A DNA stretch of 64,000 nucleotides from Caryophanales bacterium UBA6768 (GCA_002453315.1 DKGO01000082.1:12202-76201); one strand, 5' to 3'. Positions 10,535-20,927 are shown, numbered from the stretch's first letter. Notes: generated by a model from the letters alone, not told the origin. Program-made: numbers and translations.

Positions 10535-11056
10535 TTATACAGTAAATTGATTTAATTCAGCCACTTGATGCTGTGGTTGATGTCCCCTTAAAAATGCTGT
10601 AACACCGGTTTTTGCTAATTCTTTTATTCCATATGGTCGTAACAATGTAATAAGTGCCTCGATTTTTTCTGGTTTCCCTGTTACTTGAACCGTTATACTA
10701 TCTTTACTAATGTCGATGACAGTCCCTCTAAATGGTGAAATGAGGCCTTGAATTTCATGACTTAATTGTGGTGTGCTAGCTACTTTAATTAAAGCTAATT
10801 CCCGGGCAACAATCGCCTTATCCGTGATATCGGAAACCTTAATAACATCGATTTGTTTATTTAATTGCTTTGTTAATTGTTCCACCTTTTGATGATCAAT
10901 GACATCTACAACGAGTGTCATTTTAGAAATACCGGGGGTTTCCGTTTCACCGACTGAAATACTTTCAATATTAAATTGCCTTCTTTGCAACATTCCTGTT
11001 ACACGATTAAGTACGCCACTCCGATTTTGGACTGTTAAAGTGATAATCCGTTTCAT
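10535..11056 (-). CDS. ilvH: Acetolactate synthase small (regulatory) subunit
   Basis: ACT-domain regulatory subunit of acetohydroxyacid synthase, needed for full activity and valine feedback inhibition. The 173-residue protein starts [20 protein letters not shown], the classical first ACT motif, followed by the [12 protein letters not shown] segment; a second ACT-like half follows. Its ATG overlaps the ilvB stop codon by 4 nt (ATGA), indicating translational coupling. Confidence 0.97.
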   Translation of the reverse strand: MKRIITLTVQNRSGVLNRVTGMLQRRQFNIESISVGETETPGISKMTLVVDVIDHQKVEQLTKQLNKQIDVIKVSDITDKAIVARELALIKVASTPQLSHEIQGLISPFRGTVIDISKDSITVQVTGKPEKIEALITLLRPYGIKELAKTGVTAFLRGHQPQHQVAELNQFTV

Positions 11057-12774
11057 TTTGTCACCCCTATCATTTCATGAATCCCTTTTCCTGGGGCAAT
11101 CATTGGATATACTTTTTCTTTTTTAATGATACGAAAATCTGCTACAACTGGCCCATCATAATCAAATAATTCCTGAAGTGCTGCTTCGACATCTTCATCT
11201 TTATCGACCTTCATGCCACGAACGCCATAGCTTTCCGCTAATTTAACAAAATCAGGATTCTGGTCTAACAATGACTCAGAGTATCTCTCATCATAAAATG
11301 TTTCTTGCCATTGTCTCACCATTCCCAAAGCGGCATTATTTAATATAATTACTTTCACAGGTAGATTCCATTGCTTTAACAAAATTAATTCTTGCAAATT
11401 CATTTGAAATCCGCCATCACCTGTTATAGAAACGACGACATCGTTTGGTCTACCTAACTGTGCACCGATTGCTGAAGGAAAACCAAATCCCATGGAACCA
11501 AGTCCACCAGAACTAACCCAATTATTCGGTTCATCTAACATATAATATTGGGCCGCCCACATTTGATGTTGTCCTACGTCTGTCGTTACAATAGCTTTAC
11601 CATTTGTTGCTTCATAAATCTTTTTAATTAACCACTGAGGTGAAATTGCCTCATCAGTTTGCTCATACCATAATGGATTTTCTTTACTAGAATTATTTAG
11701 CCACTCCATCCATTTTGAATGTTCGGGTTGTTTTTCTGCCACTTTGATTAGAGATTGCAAGGCTTGCTTCGCATCAGCAACAATTGGGATAGCTGTTGGA
11801 ACGTTTTTACCAATTTCGGCTGGGTCTATATCAATATGGGCCACTTTCGCCTTAGGTGCGAAGTGTTGCAAATTCCCTGTTAAACGATCATCAAACCTTG
11901 CCCCAACATTAATGAGTAAATCGCAATTATATAACGCCATATTTGCTGTATATGTCCCATGCATGCCACCCATTCCTAATGAAAGTGGATGAGTACCTGG
12001 GAAACTACCAAGACCAAGCAATGTGTTAACAACTGGCAATTGGTGTTTTTCAGCAAATTGTTTTAACTCCTCTGTTGCCTTTGCAAATAATACACCTGCC
12101 CCAGCAAGAATAACGGGTTTCTCCGCTCTGCCTAATGCATCTGAGAGCTTCATAATTTGTAATGGATTTGGCTTTGTCGTCGGTTGATAACCTGGCAAAT
12201 TAATTTCAGTATCAAATGTCATTCCTGAAATTGTTTCTGAAATATTCTTTGGTATATCAATGACAACTGGTCCTGGTCTACCCGTAGTAGCAATATGGAA
12301 TGCTTCCTTAACAATTCTCGGTAAATCGGCTAAATTCTTCACTTGATAATTATATTTTGTAATAGGTGTTGTAATGCCAAGTACATCTGCTTCTTGGAAA
12401 GCATCTGTTCCAATCACTTTATTGGCCACTTGACCTGTAAAGATAACGAGTGGTAATGAATCCATCATCGCATCTGTTATTCCGGTTATTAAGTTGGTTG
12501 CCCCTGGTCCTGATGTTGCAAGGACAACACCTGGTTTTCCCGTAACACGCGCATATCCTTCTGCTGCGAAAACAGATCCTTGTTCATGTCTACTTAAAAT
12601 ATGCTTAAATGGCGCGTTACTACGATATATTGCGTCATAAATAGGTAAAACAGCACCACCCGGATAGCCAAATAACGTATCTACATTAGCCTCAATTAAT
12701 AAATCAACCAGTAAATCGGCACCTGTCTTCTCCTTATTTGTTACTTGTGGCCTGTTTGTTGCCTCTGCTTTCAC
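11053..12774 (-). CDS. ilvB: Acetolactate synthase large (catalytic) subunit
   Basis: TPP- and FAD-dependent synthase making 2-acetolactate or 2-aceto-2-hydroxybutyrate. The 573-residue product has the catalytic glutamate in [15 protein letters not shown] and the TPP/Mg motif from GDGGFQMN to NNAALGM in the C-terminal third. The GTG start is behind AAGGAGGAAG. It is the first gene of the ilv-leu operon, directly downstream of a T-box leader. Confidence 0.97.
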   Translation of the reverse strand: MKAEATNRPQVTNKEKTGADLLVDLLIEANVDTLFGYPGGAVLPIYDAIYRSNAPFKHILSRHEQGSVFAAEGYARVTGKPGVVLATSGPGATNLITGITDAMMDSLPLVIFTGQVANKVIGTDAFQEADVLGITTPITKYNYQVKNLADLPRIVKEAFHIATTGRPGPVVIDIPKNISETISGMTFDTEINLPGYQPTTKPNPLQIMKLSDALGRAEKPVILAGAGVLFAKATEELKQFAEKHQLPVVNTLLGLGSFPGTHPLSLGMGGMHGTYTANMALYNCDLLINVGARFDDRLTGNLQHFAPKAKVAHIDIDPAEIGKNVPTAIPIVADAKQALQSLIKVAEKQPEHSKWMEWLNNSSKENPLWYEQTDEAISPQWLIKKIYEATNGKAIVTTDVGQHQMWAAQYYMLDEPNNWVSSGGLGSMGFGFPSAIGAQLGRPNDVVVSITGDGGFQMNLQELILLKQWNLPVKVIILNNAALGMVRQWQETFYDERYSESLLDQNPDFVKLAESYGVRGMKVDKDEDVEAALQELFDYDGPVVADFRIIKKEKVYPMIAPGKGIHEMIGVTK

Positions 12775-12849
12775 TTTTCTTCCTCCTTATAAAAATAATT
12801 TTTTTAATCCTAATAATAGGAATGATCTACTTTAGCCTATTTAAAAAGT

Positions 12850-13130
12850 TACTATAAAAAACAAAAAACCCTTCTCTCCTCAAACCTACATGTAGTAAGA
12901 TTTGGGGAGAAAAGAGTTCCTTTCCACGGTACCACCCAGCATTTATAGTTTCCTCACAAAAACTATCTTTCGAACTTAACTAAGTCCATTTGATAACAGG
13001 TGAATTTACACCTGACTATGTTTAATTAGTTAATCTGTTCAACATAGTACTCAGAGATGATGTCAGTTAGGATGTATTTCTAGGCTTCCAGCAACCCTAG
13101 ATCTCTGTAAATACATGTCGTCCTTCCTTT
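12850..13130 (-). promoter_or_regulatory. T-box leader of the ilv-leu operon
   Basis: The minus strand carries the hallmark antiterminator sequence GGGTGGTACCGTGG (12937-12924), which pairs with uncharged tRNA. It is preceded by a long stem I containing GGTTGCTGGAAGCC and CAGAGATC, and followed by a strong terminator. The likely specifier lies in ATCTCTGAGTA (13058-13048), where CTC (Leu, 13056-13054) and ATC (Ile, 13058-13056) overlap. By analogy with the B. subtilis ilv-leu leader, CTC is preferred. The predicted effect is read-through into ilvB when leucyl-tRNA is uncharged. Confidence 0.93.
12864..12918 (-). terminator. T-box-controlled terminator
   Basis: A long stem of AACTCTTTTCTCCCCAAA against TTTGAGGAGAGAAGGGTT, followed by TTTTTTGTTTTTT on the minus strand. 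Its 5' strand overlaps the T-box antiterminator, so the two structures are mutually exclusive. Confidence 0.88.
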
Positions 13131-13439
13131 TTTTCTCGTCATCGCATTACTATATAATATTGTCATTGTCATTCATTATATGCAAAATAAGTAAAAATAT
13201 TTTAGATTTATCTAATTAATTTTCTATTATACTCTTTATTTAAAAAAAATACAGTAAAATGAGGGAAATTCAAAAACATTTCATATTTAATGTATTGACG
13301 ACCATCTTACAACTTTTATTCCCATTCGTCAACAAGTTTCAATAAAATAATTAATTTTTATGACTGTTGTTTAATACTAGTTAAAATTACACAAAAAGTC
13401 TTAAGTCAATCGCCTAAAATATACCACTTTAGGAAACGA
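13131..13439. other. Upstream region of the ilv-leu operon
   Basis: About 300 bp between modC and the T-box leader. It must hold the operon promoter, but I could not fix one -35/-10 pair with confidence. A 7-bp inverted repeat TTGACGA/TCGTCAA is present at 13295-13301 and 13326-13332. No clear CodY-box match was found. Confidence 0.4.
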
Positions 13440-14057
13440 TTATATTATTTTACCTTTATCTATATTTATCTTTCGTGCGGATAAACTAGTTAAATCATTC
13501 GCATGATGTGTCACATAAATGACTGGGATTTTCCACTTTTTTTGCAAACGTTGCAACAATTTTATCGCTATTTCTTTCATTGATTCATCTAAGGCGGAGA
13601 ATGGTTCATCTAACAGTAGTAACTTTGGTTCAGTGACCATTGCCCTTATAAAAGCAACCCGTTGCTTTTCTCCTCCCGAAATTTCATGGGGATATTTAGT
13701 CTGTAGGTGTTCCATTTTTAGCTCTTTTAATAAGGAAGTTGCCAATGTTTCATTTTTCATACTATATATAATATTTTCCCAAACAGTTTTATGGGGAAAC
13801 AGTGCACCGTCCTGAAATACATAGCCTATATCGCGATCTTGTATTGAAATCAACTGTTTTCCCCGTTGAAAAAAAACACGTTCATTTAGCTTGATTTCAC
13901 CTTCATCAAAAGATACAATCCCTGCTATCCCATTGAGAATAGATGTTTTTCCTGCGCCTGATGGTCCATTTAAAACTACTATTTCATCACTTTTCACTTC
14001 AAACCGAACTTGCAATGTAAAATGGGCTAATGTTTTTTTAATATTTACAGTTAACAT
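13440..14057 (-). CDS. modC: Molybdate ABC transporter ATP-binding protein
   Basis: Cytoplasmic ATPase of the ModABC molybdate importer. The 205-residue product has Walker A GPSGAGKT (31-38), signature ISGGEKQR (about 127) and Walker B LLLLDEP. It lacks the C-terminal molybdate-sensing TOBE region of E. coli-type ModC, so it is a short form. The substrate assignment comes from the adjacent modA-type binding protein and modB-type permease. A tungstate specificity cannot be excluded. Confidence 0.88.
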   Translation of the reverse strand: MLTVNIKKTLAHFTLQVRFEVKSDEIVVLNGPSGAGKTSILNGIAGIVSFDEGEIKLNERVFFQRGKQLISIQDRDIGYVFQDGALFPHKTVWENIIYSMKNETLATSLLKELKMEHLQTKYPHEISGGEKQRVAFIRAMVTEPKLLLLDEPFSALDESMKEIAIKLLQRLQKKWKIPVIYVTHHANDLTSLSARKINIDKGKII

Positions 14058-14099
14058 CGATTTACTCCATTCTAATTTGAAAGGTTATACCATCACTTT

Positions 14100-14780
14100 T
14101 TATTTTCGATGCCTTAACATATGACGGGCACTCCACCAATTTAACCAAAAAATGGCTAGAAATCCTAGTGAAACGATAATGAACACCCATAGTTTAGCCT
14201 CTTCCATATTACCTGATTCAACTGCAAAATAAATAGCAAGTGGGATTGTATCTGTTACATTCGGAATATAACCCGCAAGCATTAACGTTGCCCCAAATTC
14301 CCCTAATCCCCTCGCAAATGATAGTACTACCCCCGCAAGTAACCCTGGCCAAGCAATTGGAAAAGAAATCGTCCAAAAAACAGTCCAACGTGATTTCCCC
14401 ATCGTATAAGCAACATTTTCGATAGATTGGTCATATTGCTGAAATGCAGCGGAGGCACTTTGGTACATTAATGGGAAGGAAACAACAATAGCGGCAATTA
14501 AAGCCCCATACCAAGTAAACACAATTTGAAAATCAAAATACTTTATGAGAAATTTTCCAATTAGTCCATTGTTTCCAAATAAATACAATAACCCAAATCC
14601 TACCACTGTTGGTGGTAATACAAGTGGCAATAAAAAAATAGCTTCAATGACACTTTTACCAAAAAATTTGTTTCGATTCACAATGTATGCCAAAAAAACA
14701 CCGATAGTAAAGACAATTAATGTTGATAGACTTGCCGTTTTAAATGATAACCAAAAAGGGAAAAAATTAATCGAAGTCAT
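14100..14780 (-). CDS. modB: Molybdate ABC transporter permease
   Basis: Membrane permease of the molybdate importer, 226 residues with about five hydrophobic spans. The block PLVLPPTVVGFGLLYLFG and the ABC-coupling EAA loop RGLGEFGATLMLAG are typical of ModB. The ATG at 14780 follows AGGAGCG. It lies between modA and modC on the same strand. Confidence 0.92.
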   Translation of the reverse strand: MTSINFFPFWLSFKTASLSTLIVFTIGVFLAYIVNRNKFFGKSVIEAIFLLPLVLPPTVVGFGLLYLFGNNGLIGKFLIKYFDFQIVFTWYGALIAAIVVSFPLMYQSASAAFQQYDQSIENVAYTMGKSRWTVFWTISFPIAWPGLLAGVVLSFARGLGEFGATLMLAGYIPNVTDTIPLAIYFAVESGNMEEAKLWVFIIVSLGFLAIFWLNWWSARHMLRHRK

Positions 14781-14794
14781 AGGACGCTCCTAAG

Positions 14795-15595
14795 TTATGG
14801 ATTAAATCCATATTTTTCAAACACGGACTTAGCTTCATCTGTTTGTAAAAATTTAATAAATTGCTTTGCTTGTAGCCTTTGTTCAGATTGTTCAGCAATT
14901 GCCGCCTCGTATAAAATTGGATTATGCATCGTGCTAGGTATATGATATAAAATCTCAACATCTTCTGACACAATAGCATCACTTTCATAAACAAAGCCTA
15001 TATCAACGTTTTTCGTTTCAACATATGTTAACACCTGTCTTACACTCTGTGCGAATATAAATGTATCGGATAATTCATCCCATACTTGAGCCTCCACCAG
15101 TGATTCCTTCGCATAATTACCCGCTGGAACACTTTCTGGATAACCAATGGCGATTCTATCTACCGTTAATTGATTAAGTTTTTCCAGGGCATCTAGGTGA
15201 AAGTTAGTCGTATGATGTTGAATAATAACTAAACTGTTTTTGCTAATATTCATTACTGAATTACGATCTATTAATTGACGTTCGATTAATTTTTCCATCC
15301 ATTGTTCATCAGCCGAAATAAATACATCAACAGGGGCACCATGCTCCATTTGTTTCGCTAACTTTCCTGTACTGCCAAAGTTTAACTGTAATTGATCTTG
15401 GTGACGACGTTCATATAAGGGTTTCATTTCTAGCAAAGCCTCTGTTAAACTTGATGCAGCAGAAACATTTAATGTATCCGTTGTTTTATCCATTTGATAA
15501 GAATTGTTTTCCTGTGTAAAACGATTATTTGTTGAACAACTTATTAATAATAATAGAACGATTGATGATAAGAGTATTTTTATTATTTGTTTCAT
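14795..15595 (-). CDS. modA: Molybdate ABC transporter substrate-binding lipoprotein
   Basis: Extracellular molybdate-binding protein. The signal peptide MKQIIKILLSSIVLLLLISC ends in a lipobox with Cys20 as lipid anchor, and the binding blocks LNVSAASSLTEAL and NFGSTGKLAKQ are typical of ModA. A GTG further upstream (15619) is in frame but would bury the signal peptide, so the ATG at 15595 is preferred (266 residues). First gene of modABC; no modE-type regulator is adjacent. Confidence 0.92.
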   Translation of the reverse strand: MKQIIKILLSSIVLLLLISCSTNNRFTQENNSYQMDKTTDTLNVSAASSLTEALLEMKPLYERRHQDQLQLNFGSTGKLAKQMEHGAPVDVFISADEQWMEKLIERQLIDRNSVMNISKNSLVIIQHHTTNFHLDALEKLNQLTVDRIAIGYPESVPAGNYAKESLVEAQVWDELSDTFIFAQSVRQVLTYVETKNVDIGFVYESDAIVSEDVEILYHIPSTMHNPILYEAAIAEQSEQRLQAKQFIKFLQTDEAKSVFEKYGFNP

Positions 15596-15798
15596 ACTAT
15601 CCACACGACCTTTACTCACTTTCAGTGTATATGATAGTACATTAAAATGTCCAAATATATATTCAAAAAAGCAATTGTTTCACACTATATGCTTGAACTA
15701 ATTAACTCCAAAACAATTTCCTCCCGACCTTCTTCCCTGCCAGTTCATTTGGTAAACTATTCCCTTTATTTCTAAGACAATTTAAGTCACAATTGAAC

Positions 15799-16638
15799 CT
15801 AAACAGCTTTATGCCAATTTTCCTCCACTCGGGCTTTTCTACTAACGCTACAAACTAACCTCATTAAACCCCTATGTGCAAAAGGAAATATGGTGAAAAA
15901 AACATCCATCGTCCTTCTCATTGGCATTGGACATATAATCACTTTATTTTTATGGACACCTTTTACAGTCATTTTTGCTAATTTTTCCGGTGACATCATT
16001 TTTTGTTTTTTTAATTGTTCAGTCATCACTGATTTATTTACATTAATCGCCTCTGCCTTTAAAAATATTGGTGTATCTACAAATGTGGGACAAAGTGTAC
16101 TGACTTTAATTCCAAACCCTTCTGCTTCAAAATGAAGTGAAGTTGTTAACCCAACGACTGCATGTTTTGTCGTTGCATAAGCTGAAGATACTGGGGATGG
16201 TCCTAATCCCGCCGCTGAAGCAGTATTAACAATATGACCAAATCCTTGCTTTTTCATTAGTCTATAACCTACCTGGGTTCCATAAATAACACCCCATAAA
16301 TTCACGTCCATAATTTTTTCCCAATGATCTATTTTCATATCAAAAAGTTCACCATACATAGCTATTCCAGCATTATTGAAAAGATAATCGATTTTTCCAA
16401 ATTCGTGATATATTTCTGTCAATAATTGTTCAACATTATCATAATTAGTGACATCAAGATAATCATATGTAGCATTAACAGAATCCACATTCAATTCTTC
16501 AGCCAATTTTACACCCAACTCATTATTAATATCCGTTATAATGACAAATACATTTTGTTGTACTAGTTCCTGACAAATTGCCTTACCTATCCCTGAAGCA
16601 CCACCAGTAACAACGGCAACCTTTTTATTTTTCAGCAT
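15799..16638 (-). CDS. SDR-family oxidoreductase
   Basis: NAD(P)-dependent short-chain dehydrogenase, 279 residues. The cofactor motif TGGASGIG is at about 11-18, NNAG follows at about 90, and the active-site Ser (NTASAAG) and YATTK are present. A longer C-terminal extension with a hydrophobic, basic stretch (MDVFFTIFPFAHRGLMRLVC) could touch the membrane, suggesting a lipid-like substrate. It is the last gene of a TetR-GDSL-SDR unit, 24 nt after the GDSL gene. ATG behind GGGGAGG. The substrate is unknown. Confidence 0.85.
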   Translation of the reverse strand: MLKNKKVAVVTGGASGIGKAICQELVQQNVFVIITDINNELGVKLAEELNVDSVNATYDYLDVTNYDNVEQLLTEIYHEFGKIDYLFNNAGIAMYGELFDMKIDHWEKIMDVNLWGVIYGTQVGYRLMKKQGFGHIVNTASAAGLGPSPVSSAYATTKHAVVGLTTSLHFEAEGFGIKVSTLCPTFVDTPIFLKAEAINVNKSVMTEQLKKQKMMSPEKLAKMTVKGVHKNKVIICPMPMRRTMDVFFTIFPFAHRGLMRLVCSVSRKARVEENWHKAV

Positions 16639-16662
16639 CCGAATCCTCCCCTATGTAATATT

Positions 16663-17367
16663 CTATTGAATCTGTGTGTTCCAATCAGATATACTTATCA
16701 AGCGGTCAATTTCCGCAGCATAAATTTCGGCAACCATTTGCGCTCCTGCACTATTAAAATGGACACCATCCAATGTATAATGAAGTCCCCGTTTCCTAGA
16801 TAAATGATTAATTCTTTTGGGGCTTTTATAAAACAGAACATCCATCATAACCCTCATTACTTTTGTACTAATATATTCAGATATAACTTTTTCAGATAAA
16901 TGATTTAAAAAAATTGACCTCATATTTAAGAAACTAACATTTTCATAATGATGAGTAATAGATTGTATCAGTTCATTTAATTCATTTATTTCCTTGTTGG
17001 ATCCATTATTCATATTTTCACCGACTAGCGCTGGAGTTACAGCCACGATTCGCTTCGATGATTCGAGGACCATCCCTAATGCCTTCTCATAATTATCCTT
17101 GAATTCATCATGATTTTCCGCTATTGGCTGAGCTTGGACCTTTAACAGTTTGGAATAAACATCGTTCACCCCAATCCACAGAAAAGCCAAATCATATTCA
17201 TCAGCTAGCCTCGTTTTTTCAAGTCGATTATATAAGCTTTTAATAGATTCACCGGCTTTTCCGTGATTTACAAAGGTCACTTTGGGAAACATTTCCTTTA
17301 AAATTTTAACGAAAGAAACTCCGGGTCGGCCTTCTGTCAAACTATCTCCAATTAATGCTATCTTCAT
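16663..17367 (-). CDS. SGNH/GDSL-type esterase or lipase
   Basis: A 234-residue hydrolase with the GDSL block at the very N-terminus (GDSLTEG, nucleophile Ser about residue 9), the oxyanion Gly in NHGKAGES, the Asn in WIGVNDVY, and the catalytic Asp-x-x-His in DGVHFNSAGAQ near the C-terminus. All four SGNH residues are present, so it should be active. No signal peptide is visible, suggesting a cytoplasmic enzyme. ATG behind GGAGCG. It follows the TetR gene by 2 nt, so they are co-transcribed. Confidence 0.88.
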   Translation of the reverse strand: MKIALIGDSLTEGRPGVSFVKILKEMFPKVTFVNHGKAGESIKSLYNRLEKTRLADEYDLAFLWIGVNDVYSKLLKVQAQPIAENHDEFKDNYEKALGMVLESSKRIVAVTPALVGENMNNGSNKEINELNELIQSITHHYENVSFLNMRSIFLNHLSEKVISEYISTKVMRVMMDVLFYKSPKRINHLSRKRGLHYTLDGVHFNSAGAQMVAEIYAAEIDRLISISDWNTQIQ

Positions 17368-17369
17368 AA

Positions 17370-17963
17370 TTAATCGCTCCTTTTGATGGATGATAAGAAA
17401 ATTGTTATGGCTTTGTTAAAAAGAGGTTCAAGTGTATTCAATGGTTGTGTATTCGTTAACTGACTTAACCCTCCAAGCCATGTACCAATCAGCACTGTCC
17501 ATTCTTCAATATTTCCCCGCAAAAATTCCTCTTCATCCACCCCTTCCCGCAAAATAGAACGATAGGCTCCCATAGGAATCACCGATAAATCATACAATGC
17601 TTTAACAGATTCTGGACTTGAGGACGGATTTGAAGCAAGTTCTTGTCCTCCCCTTAATAAAGGTGTTTGGTAATTATATAGCACATGAATTGCCATTCCA
17701 TATAGTTTATCTGTTGCCGTCATATAGGTTGGCTCCTTTCTCATCCACTTTTCATACCAATCCTTCATCGTGTTTTGTGCTAGTAAAACAAATAGCTTTT
17801 CCTTATTTTCAAAATGATAATAAATGTGACCTTTACTATATCCAGATGCCTTCGCTAAATCTTGCACAGAGGTTTGATTATAGCCTTTTTCGGAAAAAAT
17901 TAAGGTTGCTTTTTCTATTATGTTACGTCTTGCATTTTCACTATTATAACGTCTTTTACCCAA
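17370..17963 (-). CDS. TetR-family transcriptional regulator
   Basis: DNA-binding repressor with an N-terminal HTH (ARRNIIEKATLIFSEKGYNQ, then TSVQDLAKASGYSKGHIYYHF) and a C-terminal ligand domain. The open frame extends upstream to 18044, but AAAGGAAAGGAG lies inside that extension, 12 nt before a TTG at 17963 that gives LGKRRYNSENARR as the N-terminus (197 residues); this start is preferred. It heads an operon with the GDSL esterase and the SDR and probably autoregulates it. The ligand is unknown. Confidence 0.87.
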   Translation of the reverse strand: MGKRRYNSENARRNIIEKATLIFSEKGYNQTSVQDLAKASGYSKGHIYYHFENKEKLFVLLAQNTMKDWYEKWMRKEPTYMTATDKLYGMAIHVLYNYQTPLLRGGQELASNPSSSPESVKALYDLSVIPMGAYRSILREGVDEEEFLRGNIEEWTVLIGTWLGGLSQLTNTQPLNTLEPLFNKAITIFLSSIKRSD

Positions 17964-18110
17964 TATAAATGCATTCTCCTTTCCTTTAAATTGAACAATC
18001 GTTCTAATTGTATTATATAACCTATTCCTAAGCAAAAAATTCACATCTTTGACACTTTCACATAATTTTTTAGGTTCAGAAAAAACACACTTAGCATGGA
18101 GATTTTCATC

Positions 18111-18162
18111 AAAAAAACAATGAAACAGTCATTTATAGAAATGAACTGACCGTTTCATTGTT
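18111..18162 (-). terminator. Terminator of upp
   Basis: An 11-bp perfect stem AACAATGAAAC (18116-18126) / GTTTCATTGTT (18152-18162) with further pairing inside the loop. On the minus strand it is followed by seven T's. Confidence 0.88.
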
Positions 18163-18183
18163 AATTATTTATTATTTAAGGAT

Positions 18184-18813
18184 TTACTTAGTACCGAACA
18201 ATCTATCGCCGGCATCACCAAGCCCTGGAATAATGTAGCCTTTTTCATTTAAACCTTCATCTAAAGCCCCAATATAAATATCTACATCTGGGTGATTTTT
18301 TTGAATCATTTCAACCCCTTCAGGCGCAGCAACTAAACACATTAATTTAATTGATTTGCCACCATGTTTTTTTAATGAATCAATTGCATCGTTAGCAGAT
18401 CCACCTGTGGCTAGCATCGGGTCAAGAACAATTAATTTCCTTTCTGAAATATCTGATGGTAGTTTCACATAATATTCAACTGGTTGAAATGTTTCAGGAT
18501 CCCGATATAAACCAATGTGCCCAACCTTTGCAGCTGGTAGCAACTGTAACATGCCATCAACCATCCCAAGCCCTGCACGTAAAATTGGTATTAAGCCAAT
18601 TTTCTTTCCGGATAAAGTTTTTGCTTTACACGTTGTAATTGGTGTCTTTACTTCTATTTCTTTCACTGGCATATTTCTCGTAATTTCAAATCCCATTAAT
18701 AAAGATACTTCATTAACAAGTTCCCGAAATTGTTTTGTTCCAGTTTTTTCATTACGTATAAATGTTAGCTTGTGTTGGATGAGAGGGTGATCTAAAACAT
18801 ATAATTTCCCCAT
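18184..18813 (-). CDS. upp: Uracil phosphoribosyltransferase
   Basis: Pyrimidine salvage enzyme: uracil plus PRPP gives UMP. The 209-residue product has the PRPP-binding loop [15 protein letters not shown] and the C-terminal uracil-binding loop ([11 protein letters not shown] end). ATG behind AAAGGGG. It lies downstream of glyA but is separated from it by the glyA terminator. Confidence 0.97.
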   Translation of the reverse strand: MGKLYVLDHPLIQHKLTFIRNEKTGTKQFRELVNEVSLLMGFEITRNMPVKEIEVKTPITTCKAKTLSGKKIGLIPILRAGLGMVDGMLQLLPAAKVGHIGLYRDPETFQPVEYYVKLPSDISERKLIVLDPMLATGGSANDAIDSLKKHGGKSIKLMCLVAAPEGVEMIQKNHPDVDIYIGALDEGLNEKGYIIPGLGDAGDRLFGTK

Positions 18814-18904
18814 CAGTGCATTTCCCCTTTTGATAATATGTATTTTAATTAGGTTTGTACAAATTATAGATCCTTATTAATGTTTATACTCTTCCATTTC
18901 GTGA

Positions 18905-18935
18905 AAAAAGGACAACTACCAAAAAGGTAGTGTCC
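18905..18935 (-). terminator. Terminator of glyA
   Basis: Stem GGACAACTACC / GGTAGTGTCC (one bulged base) with an AAAAA loop (18910-18935). On the minus strand it is followed by TTTTTT and comes directly after the glyA stop codon. Confidence 0.88.
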
Positions 18936-18940
18936 TCCTT

Positions 18941-20176
18941 TTAAGCATATAAAGGATACTTGCTCGTTAATTTTGCTACTCTTTCTGTTGCCTCTTTTAA
19001 CACTGATTCATTATCGCTATTTTTTAGGACGGATGCAATAATTTGGGCAATTTCTTTCATATCTGATGCCGTAAAACCTCTTGTAGTCACTGCCGCTGTT
19101 CCAACCCTAACGCCACTTGTAACAAATGGGCTCTCTGGATCAAAAGGTATCGTATTTTTGTTTGTCGTAATTTTAATTTTATCTAACACTTCTTCTGCTG
19201 TTTTACCTGTTAAACCTAGTTTAGAAACATCTAATAACAACAAGTGATTATCTGTTCCACCGGAAACAATTCGAACTCCTTCTTCAGTTAATGCATCTGC
19301 CAATGCTTTTGCATTAATAACAACTTGATCAATATATTTCTTGAAATCATCTGAAAGTGCCTCTTTAAATGCAGCTGCTTTTGCCGCGATAATATGCATT
19401 AATGGCCCACCCTGCATTCCTGGAAAGACTGATTTATCAATCCCTTTAGCAAATTCCTCTTTACATAAAATAATTCCGCCACGTGGTCCCCTTAATGTTT
19501 TATGGGTTGTTGAAGTGACGAAATCACTGTAAGGTACAGGATTTGGATGGGCACCCGTTGCAACAAGCCCAGCAATATGTGCCATGTCGACCATTAAATA
19601 TGCATCTACTTCATCAGCAATTTCTTTAAATTTTTTAAAATCGATTTGGCGTGAGTATGCGCTGGCACCGACAACAATCAGTTTTGGTTTTACCTCTTTG
19701 GCTTTATTTAGTACTGCATCATAATCTATTTGTTCCGTCTCTTTATCAACGCCATATTCAACAAAGTTATATAAAATTCCACTAAAGTTTACGGGACTCC
19801 CGTGGGTTAAATGACCACCTTGGCTTAAATTCATTCCTAATACCGTATCTCCCGGCTTCAATACAGTAAAATAAACAGCCATATTCGCCTGGGCTCCTGA
19901 ATGCGGTTGTACATTGGCATGGTCAGCACCAAATATTTCCTTTGCACGATCACGAGCTAAATCCTCCGCAATATCAACATATTCACAACCACCATAATAA
20001 CGTTTATTCGGATAGCCTTCCGCATATTTATTCGTTAAAACGGAACCAGCCGCCTCCATTACAGCTTCGGAAACAAAGTTTTCAGAAGCAATTAATTCAA
20101 TGTTATCTTGCTGACGCTTTTTTTCCGATGCGATGGCATTAAATAATTCTGGATCTGATTTTTGCAAAAACTTCAT
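18941..20176 (-). CDS. glyA: Serine hydroxymethyltransferase
   Basis: PLP enzyme interconverting serine and glycine with transfer of a one-carbon unit to tetrahydrofolate. The 411-residue protein has the PLP-lysine motif [15 protein letters not shown] and the N-terminal ELIASENF block (substrate contact). Length and ends match the family. ATG behind AGGAGGAAA. Confidence 0.98.
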   Translation of the reverse strand: MKFLQKSDPELFNAIASEKKRQQDNIELIASENFVSEAVMEAAGSVLTNKYAEGYPNKRYYGGCEYVDIAEDLARDRAKEIFGADHANVQPHSGAQANMAVYFTVLKPGDTVLGMNLSQGGHLTHGSPVNFSGILYNFVEYGVDKETEQIDYDAVLNKAKEVKPKLIVVGASAYSRQIDFKKFKEIADEVDAYLMVDMAHIAGLVATGAHPNPVPYSDFVTSTTHKTLRGPRGGIILCKEEFAKGIDKSVFPGMQGGPLMHIIAAKAAAFKEALSDDFKKYIDQVVINAKALADALTEEGVRIVSGGTDNHLLLLDVSKLGLTGKTAEEVLDKIKITTNKNTIPFDPESPFVTSGVRVGTAAVTTRGFTASDMKEIAQIIASVLKNSDNESVLKEATERVAKLTSKYPLYA

Positions 20177-20296
20177 CGTTGCTTTTCCTCCTAAATTTCT
20201 ATTTTTAATCTAATTACATATTTATATTTCAACTATATTTTAGCAAAAGATTTACATTTTTGATATTTAAACGGTAACCCTTTCAAAGAACCCTTA

Positions 20297-20845
20297 TTAC
20301 TGATAAACTGCTCTTGCACCACCGATTAACTTTGGTCGTGTTCTTGCGAAGGTCACCGCAGCTTCACCGATAGTTTTTTGCGTAAATCGAATAGGCACCG
20401 CTACTTTTTTCAAATGCATACCAATTAATGTATTACCGATATCCATTCCTATATCGGCTTTTATTTCCTCGACAACTACGGGATTATCCAAATGGTGAAA
20501 AGCATGTGTTGCCATTGACCCCCCAGCGTTTTTAGCGGGGACAACAGAAACAATTTCGAAACCATTTTTATCGGCAACGGATTTATTCATGACAATTGCC
20601 CGATTAATATGTTCACAGCCTTGAAAAGCTAAATGACTATTCGTGTCAATACTTAGCTGGTGTAAATGTTTAAATAGGATTGCTGCTGCCTTTTCACTTC
20701 CAGAAGTACCAATTTGTTTTCCTGTTATTTCACTTGTTGAACAACCAACAACAAAAATGTCGTTTTCTTTTAAAAAGCCTGAATCTTTCCATTCATTTGT
20801 TATTTTCAAAAGATCCTGATTAATTTTCTCAAATAAATCACTCAT
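20297..20845 (-). CDS. ywlG: DUF436 / YwlG-family protein
   Basis: Conserved protein of the TIGR01440/YwlG family, 182 residues, of unknown biochemical function. Recognisable blocks are FVVGCSTSEITGKQIGTSGS, QGCEHINRA and a conserved Gly-rich end ARTRPKLIGGARAVYQ. It lies between rpiB and glyA, as in B. subtilis, and is probably part of the same locus. No signal peptide or membrane segment is seen. ATG behind AAAAGGGG. Confidence 0.88.
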   Translation of the reverse strand: MSDLFEKINQDLLKITNEWKDSGFLKENDIFVVGCSTSEITGKQIGTSGSEKAAAILFKHLHQLSIDTNSHLAFQGCEHINRAIVMNKSVADKNGFEIVSVVPAKNAGGSMATHAFHHLDNPVVVEEIKADIGMDIGNTLIGMHLKKVAVPIRFTQKTIGEAAVTFARTRPKLIGGARAVYQ

Positions 20846-20927
20846 TTGGAAAACCCCTTTTTTTATGATGATTTATCGCCTATAAATAAGCCCGGGAACA
20901 TAGATTATAGCCCGTCTATTAAATATC

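Noticed and set aside
13210..13230. CodY-box-like sequence upstream of the ilv-leu operon
   Set aside because: Only the half AATTTTC is matched; the second half does not fit the consensus well enough to call.
13295..13332. Inverted repeat TTGACGA/TCGTCAA as an operator
   Set aside because: Seven bases per arm with a 24-nt gap is expected by chance in AT-rich DNA, and there is no supporting context.
14767..14994. 75-codon minus-strand frame overlapping modA
   Set aside because: Entirely inside modA in another frame; modA has signal peptide and binding-protein motifs.
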